A DNA stretch of 64,000 nucleotides from Streptomyces sp. MZ04 (GCF_004684775.1 NZ_SRIC01000007.1:16718-80717), one strand, 5' to 3'. Shown: positions 15,914-26,271, numbered from the stretch's first letter. Program-made: numbers and translations. The notes: generated by a model from the letters alone, not told the origin.

Positions 15914-18025
15914 GTGAGCACCAAGCCGACCGCCACTGACCTCGAGTGGACCGAACTGGACCAGCGGGCTGTTGACACCGCCCGCGTCCTGGCCGCCGAC
16001 GCCGTACAGAAGGTCGGCAACGGCCATCCGGGTACGGCCATGAGCCTCGCGCCTGCCGCGTACACCCTCTTCCAGAAGGTGATGCGGCACGACCCCGCCG
16101 ACGCCGAGTGGACCGGGCGCGACCGGTTCGTGCTGTCCGCGGGCCACTCGTCCCTGACCCTCTACATCCAGCTCTACCTGGCCGGCTTCGGCCTGGAGCT
16201 CGATGACCTGAAGGCGTTCCGCACCTGGGGTTCGAAGACCCCCGGCCACCCGGAGTACGGGCACACCACGGGCGTGGAGACGACGACGGGCCCGCTGGGC
16301 CAGGGCGTCGCGAACGCCGTGGGCATGGCGATGGCCGCCCGCTACGAGCGTGGCCTGTTCGACCCGGAGGCCGCCGATGGCGAGTCGCCGTTCGACCACT
16401 ACATCTACGCGATCGCCGGTGACGGCTGCCTCCAGGAGGGCATCTCCTCGGAGGCGTCCTCGCTGGCCGGGCACCAGAAGCTCGGCAACCTCGTGCTGCT
16501 GTGGGACGACAACCACATCTCCATCGAGGGCGACACGGAGACGGCCGTCTCCGAGGACACCATCAAGCGGTACGAGGCCTACGGCTGGCACGTCCAGCGC
16601 GTGGAGCCCAAGGAGAACGGCGACCTCGACCCGGCCGCCCTCTACGCCGCGATCCAGGCCGCGAAGGCGGTGACGGACAAGCCGTCCTTCATCGCGATGC
16701 GCTCGATCATCGCCTGGCCCGCGCCGAACGCGCAGAACACCGAGGCCGCGCACGGCTCGGCGCTCGGCGCCGACGAGGTCGCGGCCACCAAGCGTGTCCT
16801 CGGCTTCGACCCGGAGCAGAGCTTCGAGGTCGCCGACGAGGTCCTCGCGCACGCCCGCGAGGCGCTCGACCGCGGCCGTGACGCCAAGGCCGAGTGGGAG
16901 AAGGGCTTCGCCGCCTGGCGCACCGCTTCCCCGGAGCGCGCCGCGGAGTTCGACCGCATCGCCGCGGGCGAGCTGCCGGCCGGCTGGGAGGAGAAGCTCC
17001 CGGTCTTCGAGGCGGGCAAGGGCGTCGCGACGCGTGCCGCGTCCGGCAAGGTCCTGCAGGCGCTCGGCGCGGTCGTCCCCGAGCTGTGGGGCGGCTCGGC
17101 CGACCTCGCGGGCTCGAACAACACGACGATCGACAAGACGTCGTCGTTCCTCCCTGCGGACAACCCGCTGCCGGAGGCCGACCCGTACGGCCGCACGATC
17201 CACTTCGGCATCCGCGAGCACTCCATGGCCGCGGAGATGAACGGCATCGCGCTGCACGGCGGCACCCGCATCTACGGCGGCACCTTCCTGGTGTTCTCCG
17301 ACTACATGCGCAACGCCGTCCGCCTGTCCGCGCTGATGCACCTGCCGGTGACGTACGTGTGGACGCACGACTCCATCGGTCTCGGCGAGGACGGCCCGAC
17401 GCACCAGCCGGTCGAGCACCTGGCATCGCTGCGCGCCATCCCGGGCCTGAACGTGGTCCGCCCGGCGGACGCGAACGAGACCACCGTCGCGTGGCGCGAG
17501 ATCCTCAAGCGCTACACCAAGGTGTTCGGCAAGGGCGCCCCGCACGGCCTGGCGCTGACCCGTCAGGGCGTGCCGACGTACGACCGCGAGGTCACCGAGG
17601 GCGCGGCCAAGGGCGGCTACGTCCTGTTCGAGGCCGACGGCCCCGCCCCCGAGGTCGTCCTCATCGGCACCGGCTCCGAGGTGCACCTCGCCGTCGAGGC
17701 GCGCGAGCAGCTGCAGGCGGCCGGCGTCCCGACGCGCGTCGTCTCGATGCCGTGCGTCGAGTGGTTCGAGGAGCAGGACCAGAGCTACCGCGACAGCGTG
17801 CTTCCGCCGTCGGTGAAGGCGCGCGTGGCGGTCGAGGCGGGCATCGGCCTGACCTGGCACCGCTTCGTGGGCGACGCCGGGCGCATCGTGTCGCTGGAGC
17901 ACTTCGGTGCTTCCGCGGACGGCAAGGTGCTGTTCCGTGAGTTCGGGTTCACTGCCGACGCGGTCACCGCGGCCGCCCGGGCTGCATTGGATTCAACTAC
18001 TGAGATCGACGCCGCTCAGCGCTGA
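15914..18025 (+). CDS. tkt: Transketolase
   Basis: The product has 703 residues from a GTG start with AGGAG about 13 nt upstream. The thiamine diphosphate motif GDGCLQEG (about residue 169) through WDDNHIS is visible, as are the active-site [11 protein letters not shown] near residue 34 and the C-terminal FGIREHSM and [15 protein letters not shown] motifs. It transfers two-carbon units between pentose, tetrose and hexose phosphates. It is the first gene of the tkt-tal-zwf-opcA-pgl cluster and lies 35 bp before tal. Confidence 0.97.
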   Translation: MSTKPTATDLEWTELDQRAVDTARVLAADAVQKVGNGHPGTAMSLAPAAYTLFQKVMRHDPADAEWTGRDRFVLSAGHSSLTLYIQLYLAGFGLELDDLKAFRTWGSKTPGHPEYGHTTGVETTTGPLGQGVANAVGMAMAARYERGLFDPEAADGESPFDHYIYAIAGDGCLQEGISSEASSLAGHQKLGNLVLLWDDNHISIEGDTETAVSEDTIKRYEAYGWHVQRVEPKENGDLDPAALYAAIQAAKAVTDKPSFIAMRSIIAWPAPNAQNTEAAHGSALGADEVAATKRVLGFDPEQSFEVADEVLAHAREALDRGRDAKAEWEKGFAAWRTASPERAAEFDRIAAGELPAGWEEKLPVFEAGKGVATRAASGKVLQALGAVVPELWGGSADLAGSNNTTIDKTSSFLPADNPLPEADPYGRTIHFGIREHSMAAEMNGIALHGGTRIYGGTFLVFSDYMRNAVRLSALMHLPVTYVWTHDSIGLGEDGPTHQPVEHLASLRAIPGLNVVRPADANETTVAWREILKRYTKVFGKGAPHGLALTRQGVPTYDREVTEGAAKGGYVLFEADGPAPEVVLIGTGSEVHLAVEAREQLQAAGVPTRVVSMPCVEWFEEQDQSYRDSVLPPSVKARVAVEAGIGLTWHRFVGDAGRIVSLEHFGASADGKVLFREFGFTADAVTAAARAALDSTTEIDAAQR

Positions 18026-18060
18026 CGCCGACATACCATCAAGTAGGAGATGTAATTCCC

Positions 18061-19179
18061 ATGACAGACGCACTCAAGCGCCTCTCCGACGAAGGCGTCG
18101 CGATCTGGCTGGACGACCTGTCGCGCAAGCGGATCACGTCCGGCAACCTCGCCGAACTGATCGACCAGAGCCACGTCGTGGGTGTCACCACGAACCCGTC
18201 GATCTTCCAGAAGGCGATCAGCAGCGGTGACGGTTACGAGCAGCAGCTCGCCGACCTCGCCGCCCGCAAGGTCACCGTCGAAGAGGCCATCCGCATGATC
18301 ACGACGGCGGACGTCCGTGACGCCGCCGACATCCTGCGCCCGGTGTTCGACGCGACGGGCGGCCAGGACGGCCGCGTGTCGATCGAGGTCGACCCGCGCC
18401 TGGCGCACAACACCGAGGCGACGGTCGCCGAGGCCAAGCAGCTCGCCTGGCTGGTGGACCGTCCCAACACCCTCATCAAGATCCCGGCGACGAAGGCGGG
18501 CCTGCCCGCGATCACCGAGGTCATCGGCAAGGGCATCAGCGTGAACGTGACGCTGATCTTCTCGCTCGAGCGCTACCGCGAGGTCATGGACGCGTACCTG
18601 GCGGGCCTGGAGAAGGCGAAGGCCGCGGGCCTGGACCTCTCCAAGATCCACTCGGTGGCGTCCTTCTTCGTGTCCCGCGTGGACACCGAGATCGACAAGC
18701 GCCTCGACGCCCTGGGCACCGACGAGGCCAAGGCCCTCAAGGGCAAGGCCGCGCTCGCCAACGCGCGTCTGGCGTACGAGGCGTACGAGGAGGTCTTCTC
18801 CTCCGACCGCTGGGCCGCGCTCGACAAGGCGCAGGCCAACAAGCAGCGTCCGCTGTGGGCCTCGACCGGCGTCAAGGACCCGGCGTACAAGGACACCCTG
18901 TACGTCGACGACCTGGTCGCGCCGAACACGGTGAACACGATGCCGGAGGCCACCCTGGAGGCCACCGCCGACCACGGCCAGATCACCGGCAACACCGTGG
19001 CGGGCACGTACGACGCCTCGCGCGGCGAGATCGAGGCCGTCGAGAAGCTCGGCGTCAGCTACGACGATGTCGTGCAGCTTCTGGAGGACGAGGGCGTCGA
19101 CAAGTTCGAGGCGTCCTGGAACGACCTGCTCAAGTCCACCGAGGCGGAGCTCAAGCGCCTCACCCCTTCGGAGGGCTGA
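18061..19179 (+). CDS. tal: Transaldolase
   Basis: The product has 372 residues, the longer class found in actinobacteria and cyanobacteria. The Schiff-base lysine is Lys140 in [11 protein letters not shown]. The substrate-phosphate region shows [17 protein letters not shown] and [14 protein letters not shown]. It moves a dihydroxyacetone unit between sedoheptulose-7-P and glyceraldehyde-3-P. A TAGGAG lies 12-17 nt before the ATG. It lies 5 bp from the zwf TTG start and shares its operon. Confidence 0.96.
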   Translation: MTDALKRLSDEGVAIWLDDLSRKRITSGNLAELIDQSHVVGVTTNPSIFQKAISSGDGYEQQLADLAARKVTVEEAIRMITTADVRDAADILRPVFDATGGQDGRVSIEVDPRLAHNTEATVAEAKQLAWLVDRPNTLIKIPATKAGLPAITEVIGKGISVNVTLIFSLERYREVMDAYLAGLEKAKAAGLDLSKIHSVASFFVSRVDTEIDKRLDALGTDEAKALKGKAALANARLAYEAYEEVFSSDRWAALDKAQANKQRPLWASTGVKDPAYKDTLYVDDLVAPNTVNTMPEATLEATADHGQITGNTVAGTYDASRGEIEAVEKLGVSYDDVVQLLEDEGVDKFEASWNDLLKSTEAELKRLTPSEG

Positions 19180-19184
19180 CCATC

Positions 19185-20708
19185 TTGTCAAGCAGCAATC
19201 CGCTGCGTGACGCCGCAGACCGACGGCTCCCGCGTATCGCGGGGCCGTCGGGCCTGGTCATCTTTGGCGTCACGGGCGATTTGTCCCGTAAAAAGCTGAT
19301 GCCCGCTGTCTATGACCTCGCCAACCGAGGCCTTCTTCCGCCGGGCTTTTCCCTTATTGGTTTCGCCCGGCGCGAGTGGCAGGACGAGGACTTCGCGCAG
19401 GAGGTGCACGACGCGGTCAAGCAGCACGCGCGCACACCCTTCCGCGAGGAGGTCTGGCAGCAGCTGATCCAGGGCATGCGCTTCGTCCAGGGCAACTTCG
19501 ACGACGACGACGCCTTCGAGCAGCTCAAGGCCACCATCCAGGACCTCGACAAGGCGCAGGGCACGGGCGGCAACTTCGCCTTCTATCTCTCCGTGCCGCC
19601 GAAGTTCTTCCCCGACGTCGTCCAGCAGCTCAAGAAGCACGGGCTCGCGGACGCCCCCGACGGGTCCTGGCGGCGCGCGGTCATCGAGAAGCCCTTCGGG
19701 CACAACCTGGCCTCCGCCCAGGACCTCAACTCGATCGTGCACGAGGTGTTCGCCCCGGACCAGGTGTTCCGGATCGACCACTACCTCGGCAAGGAGACCG
19801 TCCAGAACATCCTGGCGCTGCGCTTCGCCAACCAGATGTTCGAGCCGATCTGGAACCGGTCGTACGTGGACCACATCCAGATCACCATGGCCGAGGACAT
19901 CGGCATCGGCGGCCGCGCCGGCTACTACGACGGCATCGGCGCCGCCCGCGACGTCATCCAGAACCACCTGCTCCAGCTGATGGCGCTGACTGCGATGGAG
20001 GAGCCCGCCTCCTTCGACGCGGACGCGCTCGTCGCCGAGAAGGCGAAGGTTCTGGGCGCCGTCCGGCTGCCCAAGGACCTCGGCGAGAGCACCGTCCGCG
20101 GGCAGTACGCGGCGGGCTGGCAGGGCGGCGAGAAGGCCGTCGGCTATCTCCAGGAAGACGGCATCGACCCCAAGTCGAAGACCGACACCTACGCGGCCAT
20201 CAAGCTGGAGGTGGACAACCGGCGCTGGGCGGGCGTCCCCTTCTACCTGCGCACGGGCAAGCGTCTGGGCCGTCGCGTCACGGAGATCGCGGTCGTCTTC
20301 CAGCGCGCGCCCCACTCGCCCTTCGACCACACGGCGACGGAGGAGCTGGGTCAGAACGCGATCGTCATCCGCGTCCAGCCCGACGAGGGCATCACGGTCC
20401 GGTTCGGCTCGAAGGTGCCCGGCACCTCGATGGAGATCCGGGACGTGTCGATGGACTTCGCGTACGGCGAGTCCTTCACCGAGTCAAGCCCCGAGGCGTA
20501 CGAGCGTCTGATCCTGGACGTCCTGCTCGGCGACGCCAACCTCTTCCCGCGCACGGAGGAGGTCGAGCTGTCCTGGAACATCCTCGACCCGATCGAGGAG
20601 TACTGGGACAGGCACGGCAAGCCCGCGCAGTACGCGGCAGGCACCTGGGGCCCGACCGAGGCGGACGAAATGCTCGCACGAGACGGACGGAGCTGGCGTC
20701 GGCCATGA
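19185..20708 (+). CDS. zwf: Glucose-6-phosphate dehydrogenase
   Basis: The product has 507 residues. The start is an unusual TTG at 19185, supported by GGAGG at 19170-19174 and by the alignment of the N-terminus (SSSNPLRDAADRRLPRIAGPSG) with what is typical of Streptomyces Zwf. The NADP-binding motif is VIFGVTGDLSRKKLMPA (about residues 24-40), and the substrate signature DHYLGKE is at 198-204. It makes 6-phosphogluconolactone and NADPH. Codons about 25-62 use many A/T-ending triplets unlike the rest. It overlaps opcA by 4 bp. Confidence 0.95.
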   Translation: MSSSNPLRDAADRRLPRIAGPSGLVIFGVTGDLSRKKLMPAVYDLANRGLLPPGFSLIGFARREWQDEDFAQEVHDAVKQHARTPFREEVWQQLIQGMRFVQGNFDDDDAFEQLKATIQDLDKAQGTGGNFAFYLSVPPKFFPDVVQQLKKHGLADAPDGSWRRAVIEKPFGHNLASAQDLNSIVHEVFAPDQVFRIDHYLGKETVQNILALRFANQMFEPIWNRSYVDHIQITMAEDIGIGGRAGYYDGIGAARDVIQNHLLQLMALTAMEEPASFDADALVAEKAKVLGAVRLPKDLGESTVRGQYAAGWQGGEKAVGYLQEDGIDPKSKTDTYAAIKLEVDNRRWAGVPFYLRTGKRLGRRVTEIAVVFQRAPHSPFDHTATEELGQNAIVIRVQPDEGITVRFGSKVPGTSMEIRDVSMDFAYGESFTESSPEAYERLILDVLLGDANLFPRTEEVELSWNILDPIEEYWDRHGKPAQYAAGTWGPTEADEMLARDGRSWRRP

Positions 20709-21739
20709 AGATCGACCTTACGGACACCACGTCCAGCAAGATCAACAAAGCGCTCGTCATGGGCCGCAGGGCGATCGGCACCCCGGCCGTCGGCATGGTG
20801 CTCACCCTCGTCATCGTCACCGACGAGGAGAACGCCTACGACGCCCTGAAGGCCGCCAACGAAGCGTCCCGCGAGCACCCTTCGCGCACCCTGGTCGTCA
20901 TCAAGCGCGCCGCGCGCTCGCCCCGTGACCGCACCAGCTCGCGCCTGGACGCCGAGGTGCGGGTGGGCGCGGACGCGGGCACCGGCGAGACGGTCGTCCT
21001 GCGGCTTTACGGCGAGGTCATCAACCACGCCCAGTCGGTCGTCCTGCCGCTGCTGCTCCCCGACGCCCCCGTGGTCGTCTGGTGGCCGGTGAACGCCCCG
21101 CTGGACCCGTCCAACGACCCGCTGGGCGCCCTGGCCCAGCGCCGCGTCACGGACACCTACGCCGCGGAGCAGCCGGTCCACGAGCTGGCCGCGCGCGCCG
21201 AGGCGTACCACCCCGGCGACACGGACCTGTCCTGGACCCGGATCACGCCGTGGCGCTCGATGCTCGCGGCCGCACTCGACCAGGTCACCTGCAAGGTCAC
21301 CTCGGTCGAGGTGGAGGGCGAAGAGTTCAACCCGAGCTGCGAGCTGCTCGGTATGTGGCTCGCGGACCGGCTCGACGTCCCCGTGAAGCGCTCGCTCTCG
21401 GCGGGCCCGGGTCTGACCTGCGTACGCATGGAAACCGACTGCGGTCCCATCGTGCTCGGCCGCCCCGACGGCTCGCTCGCCACGCTCTCAGTCCAGGGGC
21501 AGCCCGACCGCGCGGTGGCGCTCAAGCGCCGCGAGACGGCCGAGCTGATCGCCGAGGAGCTGCGCCGCCTGGACCCGGACGACACCTACGCCTCCGCGCT
21601 GAGGTACGGCGTGGAGCGGCTCGGTGAGCCCGCGGCGCAGACGGCGGCGCCGGCTGCCGAGCAGCCCGCCGACGAGCCGAAGAAGGCGGACCGGGCTCCG
21701 GCCAAGAAGGCACCGGCGAAGAAGGCGGCGGCGAAGTGA
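20705..21739 (+). CDS. opcA: OpcA glucose-6-phosphate dehydrogenase assembly protein
   Basis: The product has 344 residues. It is the partner found beside zwf in actinobacteria and cyanobacteria, where it supports assembly or activity of the dehydrogenase. The body matches the OpcA family (VVVWWPVNAPLDPSNDP about residues 120-136, WTRITPWRSMLAAALDQ about 178-194). The last 40 residues are a disordered Ala/Glu/Pro region ending in a lysine-alanine tail (APAKKAPAKKAAAK). Start ATG overlaps zwf by 4 bp; the stop overlaps the pgl GTG. Confidence 0.95.
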   Translation: MKIDLTDTTSSKINKALVMGRRAIGTPAVGMVLTLVIVTDEENAYDALKAANEASREHPSRTLVVIKRAARSPRDRTSSRLDAEVRVGADAGTGETVVLRLYGEVINHAQSVVLPLLLPDAPVVVWWPVNAPLDPSNDPLGALAQRRVTDTYAAEQPVHELAARAEAYHPGDTDLSWTRITPWRSMLAAALDQVTCKVTSVEVEGEEFNPSCELLGMWLADRLDVPVKRSLSAGPGLTCVRMETDCGPIVLGRPDGSLATLSVQGQPDRAVALKRRETAELIAEELRRLDPDDTYASALRYGVERLGEPAAQTAAPAAEQPADEPKKADRAPAKKAPAKKAAAK

Positions 21740-22515
21740 GCGCGGCCCCGCAGCTCGTCGTGCACCGCGACAAGGAGCTGATGGCGCAGGCCGCGGCGGC
21801 CCGCCTCATCACGAAGATCGTCGACGCGCAGTCCGCCAGGGGCTATGCGTCGGTGGTCCTCACCGGCGGCCGCAACGGCAACGGCCTTCTGGCGGCGCTG
21901 AGTTCGGCCCCGGCGAAGGACGCGGTCGACTGGTCGCGCCTCGACCTGTGGTGGGGCGACGAGCGCTTCCTGCCGGACGGCGACCCGGAGCGCAACTACA
22001 CCCAGGCCCGGGAGGCGCTGCTCGACTCGGTGCCGCTCAACCCGGCGCGGGTGCATCCGATGCCCGCTTCGGACGGCGCCTACGAGCCGGACGCGGCCGC
22101 CGAGGTCTACGCGGCCGAGCTCGCCGCGGCCGCGGGGCCCGAGGACCACGGCCCGGTGCCGACGTTCGACGTGCTGATGCTGGGCGTCGGCCCGGACACC
22201 CATGTCGCCTCGCTCTTCCCGGAGCTGCCCGCGGTCCGCGAGACGGAGCGCACGGTGGTCGGCGTGCACGGCGCGCCCAAGCCGCCGCCCACCCGCATCA
22301 CGCTCACGCTCCCGGCGATCCGGGCGGCCCGCGAGGTGTGGCTGCTCGCGGCGGGCGAGGACAAGGCGAACGCCGCGGCGATCGCCCTCTCCGGCGCGGG
22401 CGAGATCCAGGCACCGGCGGCGGGCGCGTACGGCAGGTCGCGGACGCTGTGGCTGCTGGACGCGGCGGCGGCCTCGCAGCTGCCGCGCGATCTGTATCCG
22501 CCGGCTTCGGCCTGA
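21736..22515 (+). CDS. pgl: 6-phosphogluconolactonase
   Basis: The product has 259 residues, DevB/Pgl type, hydrolysing 6-phosphogluconolactone to 6-phosphogluconate. Typical motifs are VVLTGGRNGNGLLAAL (about residues 39-54), WWGDERFLPDGDPERNY (about 72-88) and DVLMLGVGPDTHVASLFP (about 144-161). The GTG start overlaps the opcA stop (GTGA). It is the last gene of the operon; a strong terminator follows. No gnd gene is in the window. Confidence 0.95.
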   Translation: MSAAPQLVVHRDKELMAQAAAARLITKIVDAQSARGYASVVLTGGRNGNGLLAALSSAPAKDAVDWSRLDLWWGDERFLPDGDPERNYTQAREALLDSVPLNPARVHPMPASDGAYEPDAAAEVYAAELAAAAGPEDHGPVPTFDVLMLGVGPDTHVASLFPELPAVRETERTVVGVHGAPKPPPTRITLTLPAIRAAREVWLLAAGEDKANAAAIALSGAGEIQAPAAGAYGRSRTLWLLDAAAASQLPRDLYPPASA

Positions 22516-22530
22516 CGGCAGCGACGACGC

Positions 22531-22577
22531 ACGCGCCGCGGCCCGGTCCTCCTCGTGGGGACCGGGCCGCGGCGCGT
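22531..22577. terminator. Strong bidirectional hairpin after pgl
   Basis: A perfect 19-bp stem (22531-22549 with 22559-22577) and a 9-nt loop lie between the convergent pgl and sugar-permease genes. Confidence 0.9.
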
Positions 22578-22628
22578 CGTACGTACGGGCAACTCTCGTA
22601 GGTACGGTCAACGCCCGTATGCGCGGGC

Positions 22629-23552
22629 TCACTTGACGGAGCCCGCCATCACCCCCTGCACGAAGTGCCGCTGGAACGCGAAGAACACGACCACCGGGAC
22701 GACCAGCGAGAGGAACGCACCGGGCGCGAGCACGTCGATGTTGCTGCCGAACTGGCGGATCTGCGACTGCAGTTCCACGGTCAGCGGCTGCGAGGAACTG
22801 TCGGCGAAGAGCAGCGCCACCAGCATGTCGTTCCACACCCAGAGGAACTGGAAGATGGCCAGGCTCGCGATGGCCGGACGCCCCACCGGCAGCACGAGCC
22901 GCGTGAAGATCCGCCACTCGGTCCCGCCGTCCATCCGGGCCGCCTCCAGCATCTCCTTCGGTATCTCCGCGAAGTAGTTGCGCAGCAGGAAGACGGCGAA
23001 CGGCAGTCCGTAGGCGACGTGGAAGAGCACCACGCCCGGGATGGTGCCGAAAAGACCCAGCTCGCCGAAGAGTTTGGCCACCGGAAGCAGGCCGATCTGC
23101 ATCGGCACCACGAGCAGCGCCACCACGAGCAGGAACAGCGGGTCCCGGCCGGGGAACTCCAGCCAGGCGAAGGCGTACGCGGCGAGGGCCGCGATGACGA
23201 CGACCAGAGCGGTGGCGGGCACCGAGATCAGGACGGTGTTCCAGAACGCCTTCGTCATCCCGGTGTTGTCGAGCAGCGCCGAGTAGTTGTCGAAGGAAAG
23301 CTGTGCCGGGCTGCTCAGAGAGGTCCACCAGCCGCCGCTCGCGGTGTCCTTGGCGGAGCGCAGCGAGGAGAGGAAGAGCCCGGCGAGCGGGGTGATCCAG
23401 ACCAGCGCGACGACCACGAGGAACGCCTGGACCAGGCTGCTGCCGAGCCAGCGGCCGATGCGGCCCTTGGGGCGGGGGCGGGTGGCGGGTGCGACGGCCG
23501 CCGGTTCCTTGTCCGGCGTCACGGCCTGCCGGTCGGGAGTGGTGACGGTCAT
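22629..23552 (-). CDS. Sugar ABC transporter permease, MalG-type
   Basis: The product has 307 residues with six membrane helices after an N-terminal disordered stretch. The ATPase-contact EAA loop is MLEAARMDGGTEWRIFTRLVLP (about residues 197-218). Its class is CUT1 carbohydrate importers. The ATG at 23552 overlaps the MalF-type gene by 4 bp. No ATPase gene is present in the operon, as is usual in Streptomyces, where MsiK serves many sugar importers. The neighbouring alpha-glucosidase suggests an alpha-glucoside (maltose or trehalose type) substrate. Confidence 0.93.
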   Translation of the reverse strand: MTVTTPDRQAVTPDKEPAAVAPATRPRPKGRIGRWLGSSLVQAFLVVVALVWITPLAGLFLSSLRSAKDTASGGWWTSLSSPAQLSFDNYSALLDNTGMTKAFWNTVLISVPATALVVVIAALAAYAFAWLEFPGRDPLFLLVVALLVVPMQIGLLPVAKLFGELGLFGTIPGVVLFHVAYGLPFAVFLLRNYFAEIPKEMLEAARMDGGTEWRIFTRLVLPVGRPAIASLAIFQFLWVWNDMLVALLFADSSSQPLTVELQSQIRQFGSNIDVLAPGAFLSLVVPVVVFFAFQRHFVQGVMAGSVK

Positions 23553-24943
23553 GACTGACTCCTGCGGAAGCGGCGGACGTTGAACACCATGGCGGGGATC
23601 ACCAGGAGCAGCAGGAGCATGCCGAGCGCGCTGCCGAGGCCCTGGTTGTTGCCGCCGCCGAAGGAGACGAGCCACATCTGGGTGGCGAGGACCGTGGCGT
23701 CCTCCTGCACGGGCCCCGGCGCGATGATGTAGACGAGGTCGAATACCTTCATCACGTTGATCACCAGGGTCACGAAGACCACGGTGAGGACGGGCGCGAG
23801 CAGCGGCACGGTGATCCGGCGGAAGACCTGCCACTCACTGGCGCCGTCCATCCGGGCCGCTTCCAGGGCATCGCGCGGCAGCGACGCGAGCCCGGCGCCG
23901 ATGAGCACCATGGCGAAGCCCGTCCAGATCCACAGATACGCGCCGATGATGGCCGGGGTGACGAGGGCCGGGCCCAGCCAGGAGACGCCTTCGTAGGGCG
24001 CGGCGAAGTTCTTCGCGGGCAGGTGCACGGTGTACGTCGCACCGGGGTCGAGGTCCGTGAAGCGGAAGGAGCCGTCGGTGCCGGTGGTGGCGCTCGCGAC
24101 CGTCTCGCCGCCCCGCACCGCCTCCACCCGCATCTGGGGCAGTCCGCTCTCGGCCCGGTCCGTCTCGCCCTGCTTCCCTCCCCCGCCGGGTATGAAGTCC
24201 AGGTAGACGACACCGCGCAGCTCGTGCGCGCCGGCCGTCCGCCCGGCCGCCGCGTACGCGGGCTCGGCGTCCTCGGGCAGGTCCTTGGGCGCGACGCCGA
24301 CGAGCCCGAGGCCGACCGTGTGGCCGGGGGACGCGGCGGCGGTCGTGCGGTACGAGCCGTCGGCGCCCTTGGTCAGGCCCTGGCCGTCACGGGCACGCGC
24401 GGTCGGGTAGGAGGAGGTGCCCTCGAAGGCGTCGTGCACGCCCACGACGGCGGCGTTCAGGACGCCCTTGTCGGGGTCCTCGTCGTACGCGAGCCGGAAG
24501 ATGATGCCCGCGGCGAGGAAGGAGACCGCCATGGGCATGAAGAGGAGCAGCTTGAACGCGGTGGCCCAGCGGATCTTCTCGACCAGGACGGCGAGGATCA
24601 GGCCGAGCCCGGTGAGCAGGGTCGGGGCGATGACCACCCAGATGACGCTGTTGCGGATGGCCTTGAGCGTGGCCGGGTCGCGGAACATCTCGGTGTAGTT
24701 GTCGCCGCCGACGAACTTCGTGCCGGAGGCGTCGAAGAGGCTGCGTCCCGCCGAGAACAGCACGGGGTAGACGACGAGGGCGCCGAGCAGGAGCAGGGCG
24801 GGAAGGACGAAGACGACGGCGATGACCCGCCCGCGGCGCCTGCGCCGGGCGGCCTCGGTGCCCGGGGGCCTCGGGGCCTTGCCGGCGGCGCCCGGCGTCT
24901 TGGCGGCCGGCGGGCTCGGCGTCCCGGCGGAGGTGGCGGTCAT
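23549..24943 (-). CDS. Sugar ABC transporter permease, MalF-type, with inserted extracytoplasmic domain
   Basis: The product has 464 residues, far above the usual 290-330. Residues 1-38 are a Pro/Ala/Arg-rich tail. Helices lie at 39-65, 98-122 and 130-152. About 170 residues (152-322) then separate these from the remaining helices. The insert ends in a beta-sandwich-like pattern (ETVASATTGTDGSFRFTDLD, then GATYTVHLPA) like Cna-B or carboxypeptidase-regulatory domains. The EAA loop is ALEAARMDGASEWQVFRRITVP (359-380). By analogy with the P2 loop of E. coli MalF, the insert may touch the binding protein. It overlaps malG-type by 4 bp. Confidence 0.92.
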   Translation of the reverse strand: MTATSAGTPSPPAAKTPGAAGKAPRPPGTEAARRRRRGRVIAVVFVLPALLLLGALVVYPVLFSAGRSLFDASGTKFVGGDNYTEMFRDPATLKAIRNSVIWVVIAPTLLTGLGLILAVLVEKIRWATAFKLLLFMPMAVSFLAAGIIFRLAYDEDPDKGVLNAAVVGVHDAFEGTSSYPTARARDGQGLTKGADGSYRTTAAASPGHTVGLGLVGVAPKDLPEDAEPAYAAAGRTAGAHELRGVVYLDFIPGGGGKQGETDRAESGLPQMRVEAVRGGETVASATTGTDGSFRFTDLDPGATYTVHLPAKNFAAPYEGVSWLGPALVTPAIIGAYLWIWTGFAMVLIGAGLASLPRDALEAARMDGASEWQVFRRITVPLLAPVLTVVFVTLVINVMKVFDLVYIIAPGPVQEDATVLATQMWLVSFGGGNNQGLGSALGMLLLLLVIPAMVFNVRRFRRSQS

Positions 24944-24948
24944 GGCGA

Positions 24949-26271
24949 TCAGCCCTTGTCGGCCTTGGCCGCCGCGGCTTCGAGCCGCTGCGCCGTGGCC
25001 TTCGGGTCCGACGGGTCGCGCAGGAAGTCCTGGAGGAGCTTCCACTCGCCCATGCCCTTGGTGCCGCCGAAGGCCGCGGGGGCCTGGTCGGACATGTCGA
25101 AGCGGACCGAATCACCGGCGCCGACAAGGGACTTGGCGGTCTCGCGGGTGACGTCGTCGCCGTACGAGGCGAGGTCGACCTTCTTGTTCGGGGAGAGGAA
25201 GCCGCCCGCCTCGGCCCAGACGGCCGCCGCCTCGGGGGTCGCCAGGTACTCCAGGAGCTTCGTGGCGCCCTTCTGGTTCTTGCCGTCCTTCAGGGCGACC
25301 GCGGCGTCACCGCCGCTGACCACGGGCGCCTTGCCGCCGTCGACCGCGGGGAAGGGGAAGAAGTCGGCGTCCGCACCGATCTTCTTGTCGAACTGGTCCT
25401 TGGCGACACCGGCCACGAAGTCGCCCTCGTAGACCATGCCCGCCTCGGGCTCGGGCCCGAAGACCTTCTCGACGGAGCCCGGGAAGTCGGTGCTCAGGGC
25501 CTCCTTCTGGCCGCCCGCGATCAGCTGGTCGTCCTTGAAGAGCTTGCCGAGGGTGGTGAGCGCGTCGACGACGGACGGGTCGGTCCACTTGATCTTGTGC
25601 GCGGCGAGCTGGTCGTACTTCCCGGGCCCGGCCTGCGAGAGGTAGATGTTCTCGAACCAGTCGGTGAGGGTCCACCCGTCCTGTCCCGCGACGGAGAAGG
25701 CGGCGAGCCCCGAGTCGGAGACCGTCCGGCCCGCCTTGAGCATCTCCTCGTACGTCTTGGGGGTCTTGACCCCTGCCTGGTCGAGGGCGTCGGGGCTGTA
25801 CCAGACGGTCGACTTGTGCGCGGCCTTGAAGTACAGGCCGTAGAGGGCGCCTTCGACGCTGCCGTACTTCTTCCACACGCTCGCGTAGTTGGCGTCGACG
25901 GCCTGCTCGGTCTTCTGGGACAGGGGCGTGAGCCAGCCCTTCTTCGCGAACTGCTTCAGGACGCCGACCTGCGGGACCATCACGACGTCGGGGGCGTTGC
26001 CGCCCTCGATCTTGCTGCCGACGACAGTGGAGACGTTGTCACCGGTGGAGACGAACTGGACCTTGGCCCCGGTCTCCTCGCCGAAGGCGTCGAGCACCTT
26101 CTGGAAGTTCTTCTGCTCGCTGCCGGACCAGACGCCGGCGACGGTGATCGTCTGGCCGTCGAGCGACTTGTCGCCGCCGCCGGCGCTGACGTCGCCACCG
26201 CCGCAGGCGGTGGCGCCCATGGCCAGGGCGAGGGCGGTGCAGCCGGCAAGGGTGATACGTCGTCGCATCAT
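24949..26271 (-). CDS. Alpha-glucoside-type ABC transporter substrate-binding lipoprotein
   Basis: The product has 440 residues. The signal peptide (MMRRRITLAGCTALALAMG) ends in a lipobox-like GATAC, so Cys24 is probably lipidated. The body matches family-1 solute-binding proteins of sugar importers (SGSEQKNFQKVLDAFGEETGAKV near residue 50, late AAVWAEAGGFLSPNK). GGGA lies 8 nt before the ATG at 26271. It is 5 bp upstream of the MalF-type gene and 64 bp downstream of the alpha-glucosidase, in one transport and hydrolysis operon. Confidence 0.93.
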   Translation of the reverse strand: MMRRRITLAGCTALALAMGATACGGGDVSAGGGDKSLDGQTITVAGVWSGSEQKNFQKVLDAFGEETGAKVQFVSTGDNVSTVVGSKIEGGNAPDVVMVPQVGVLKQFAKKGWLTPLSQKTEQAVDANYASVWKKYGSVEGALYGLYFKAAHKSTVWYSPDALDQAGVKTPKTYEEMLKAGRTVSDSGLAAFSVAGQDGWTLTDWFENIYLSQAGPGKYDQLAAHKIKWTDPSVVDALTTLGKLFKDDQLIAGGQKEALSTDFPGSVEKVFGPEPEAGMVYEGDFVAGVAKDQFDKKIGADADFFPFPAVDGGKAPVVSGGDAAVALKDGKNQKGATKLLEYLATPEAAAVWAEAGGFLSPNKKVDLASYGDDVTRETAKSLVGAGDSVRFDMSDQAPAAFGGTKGMGEWKLLQDFLRDPSDPKATAQRLEAAAAKADKG

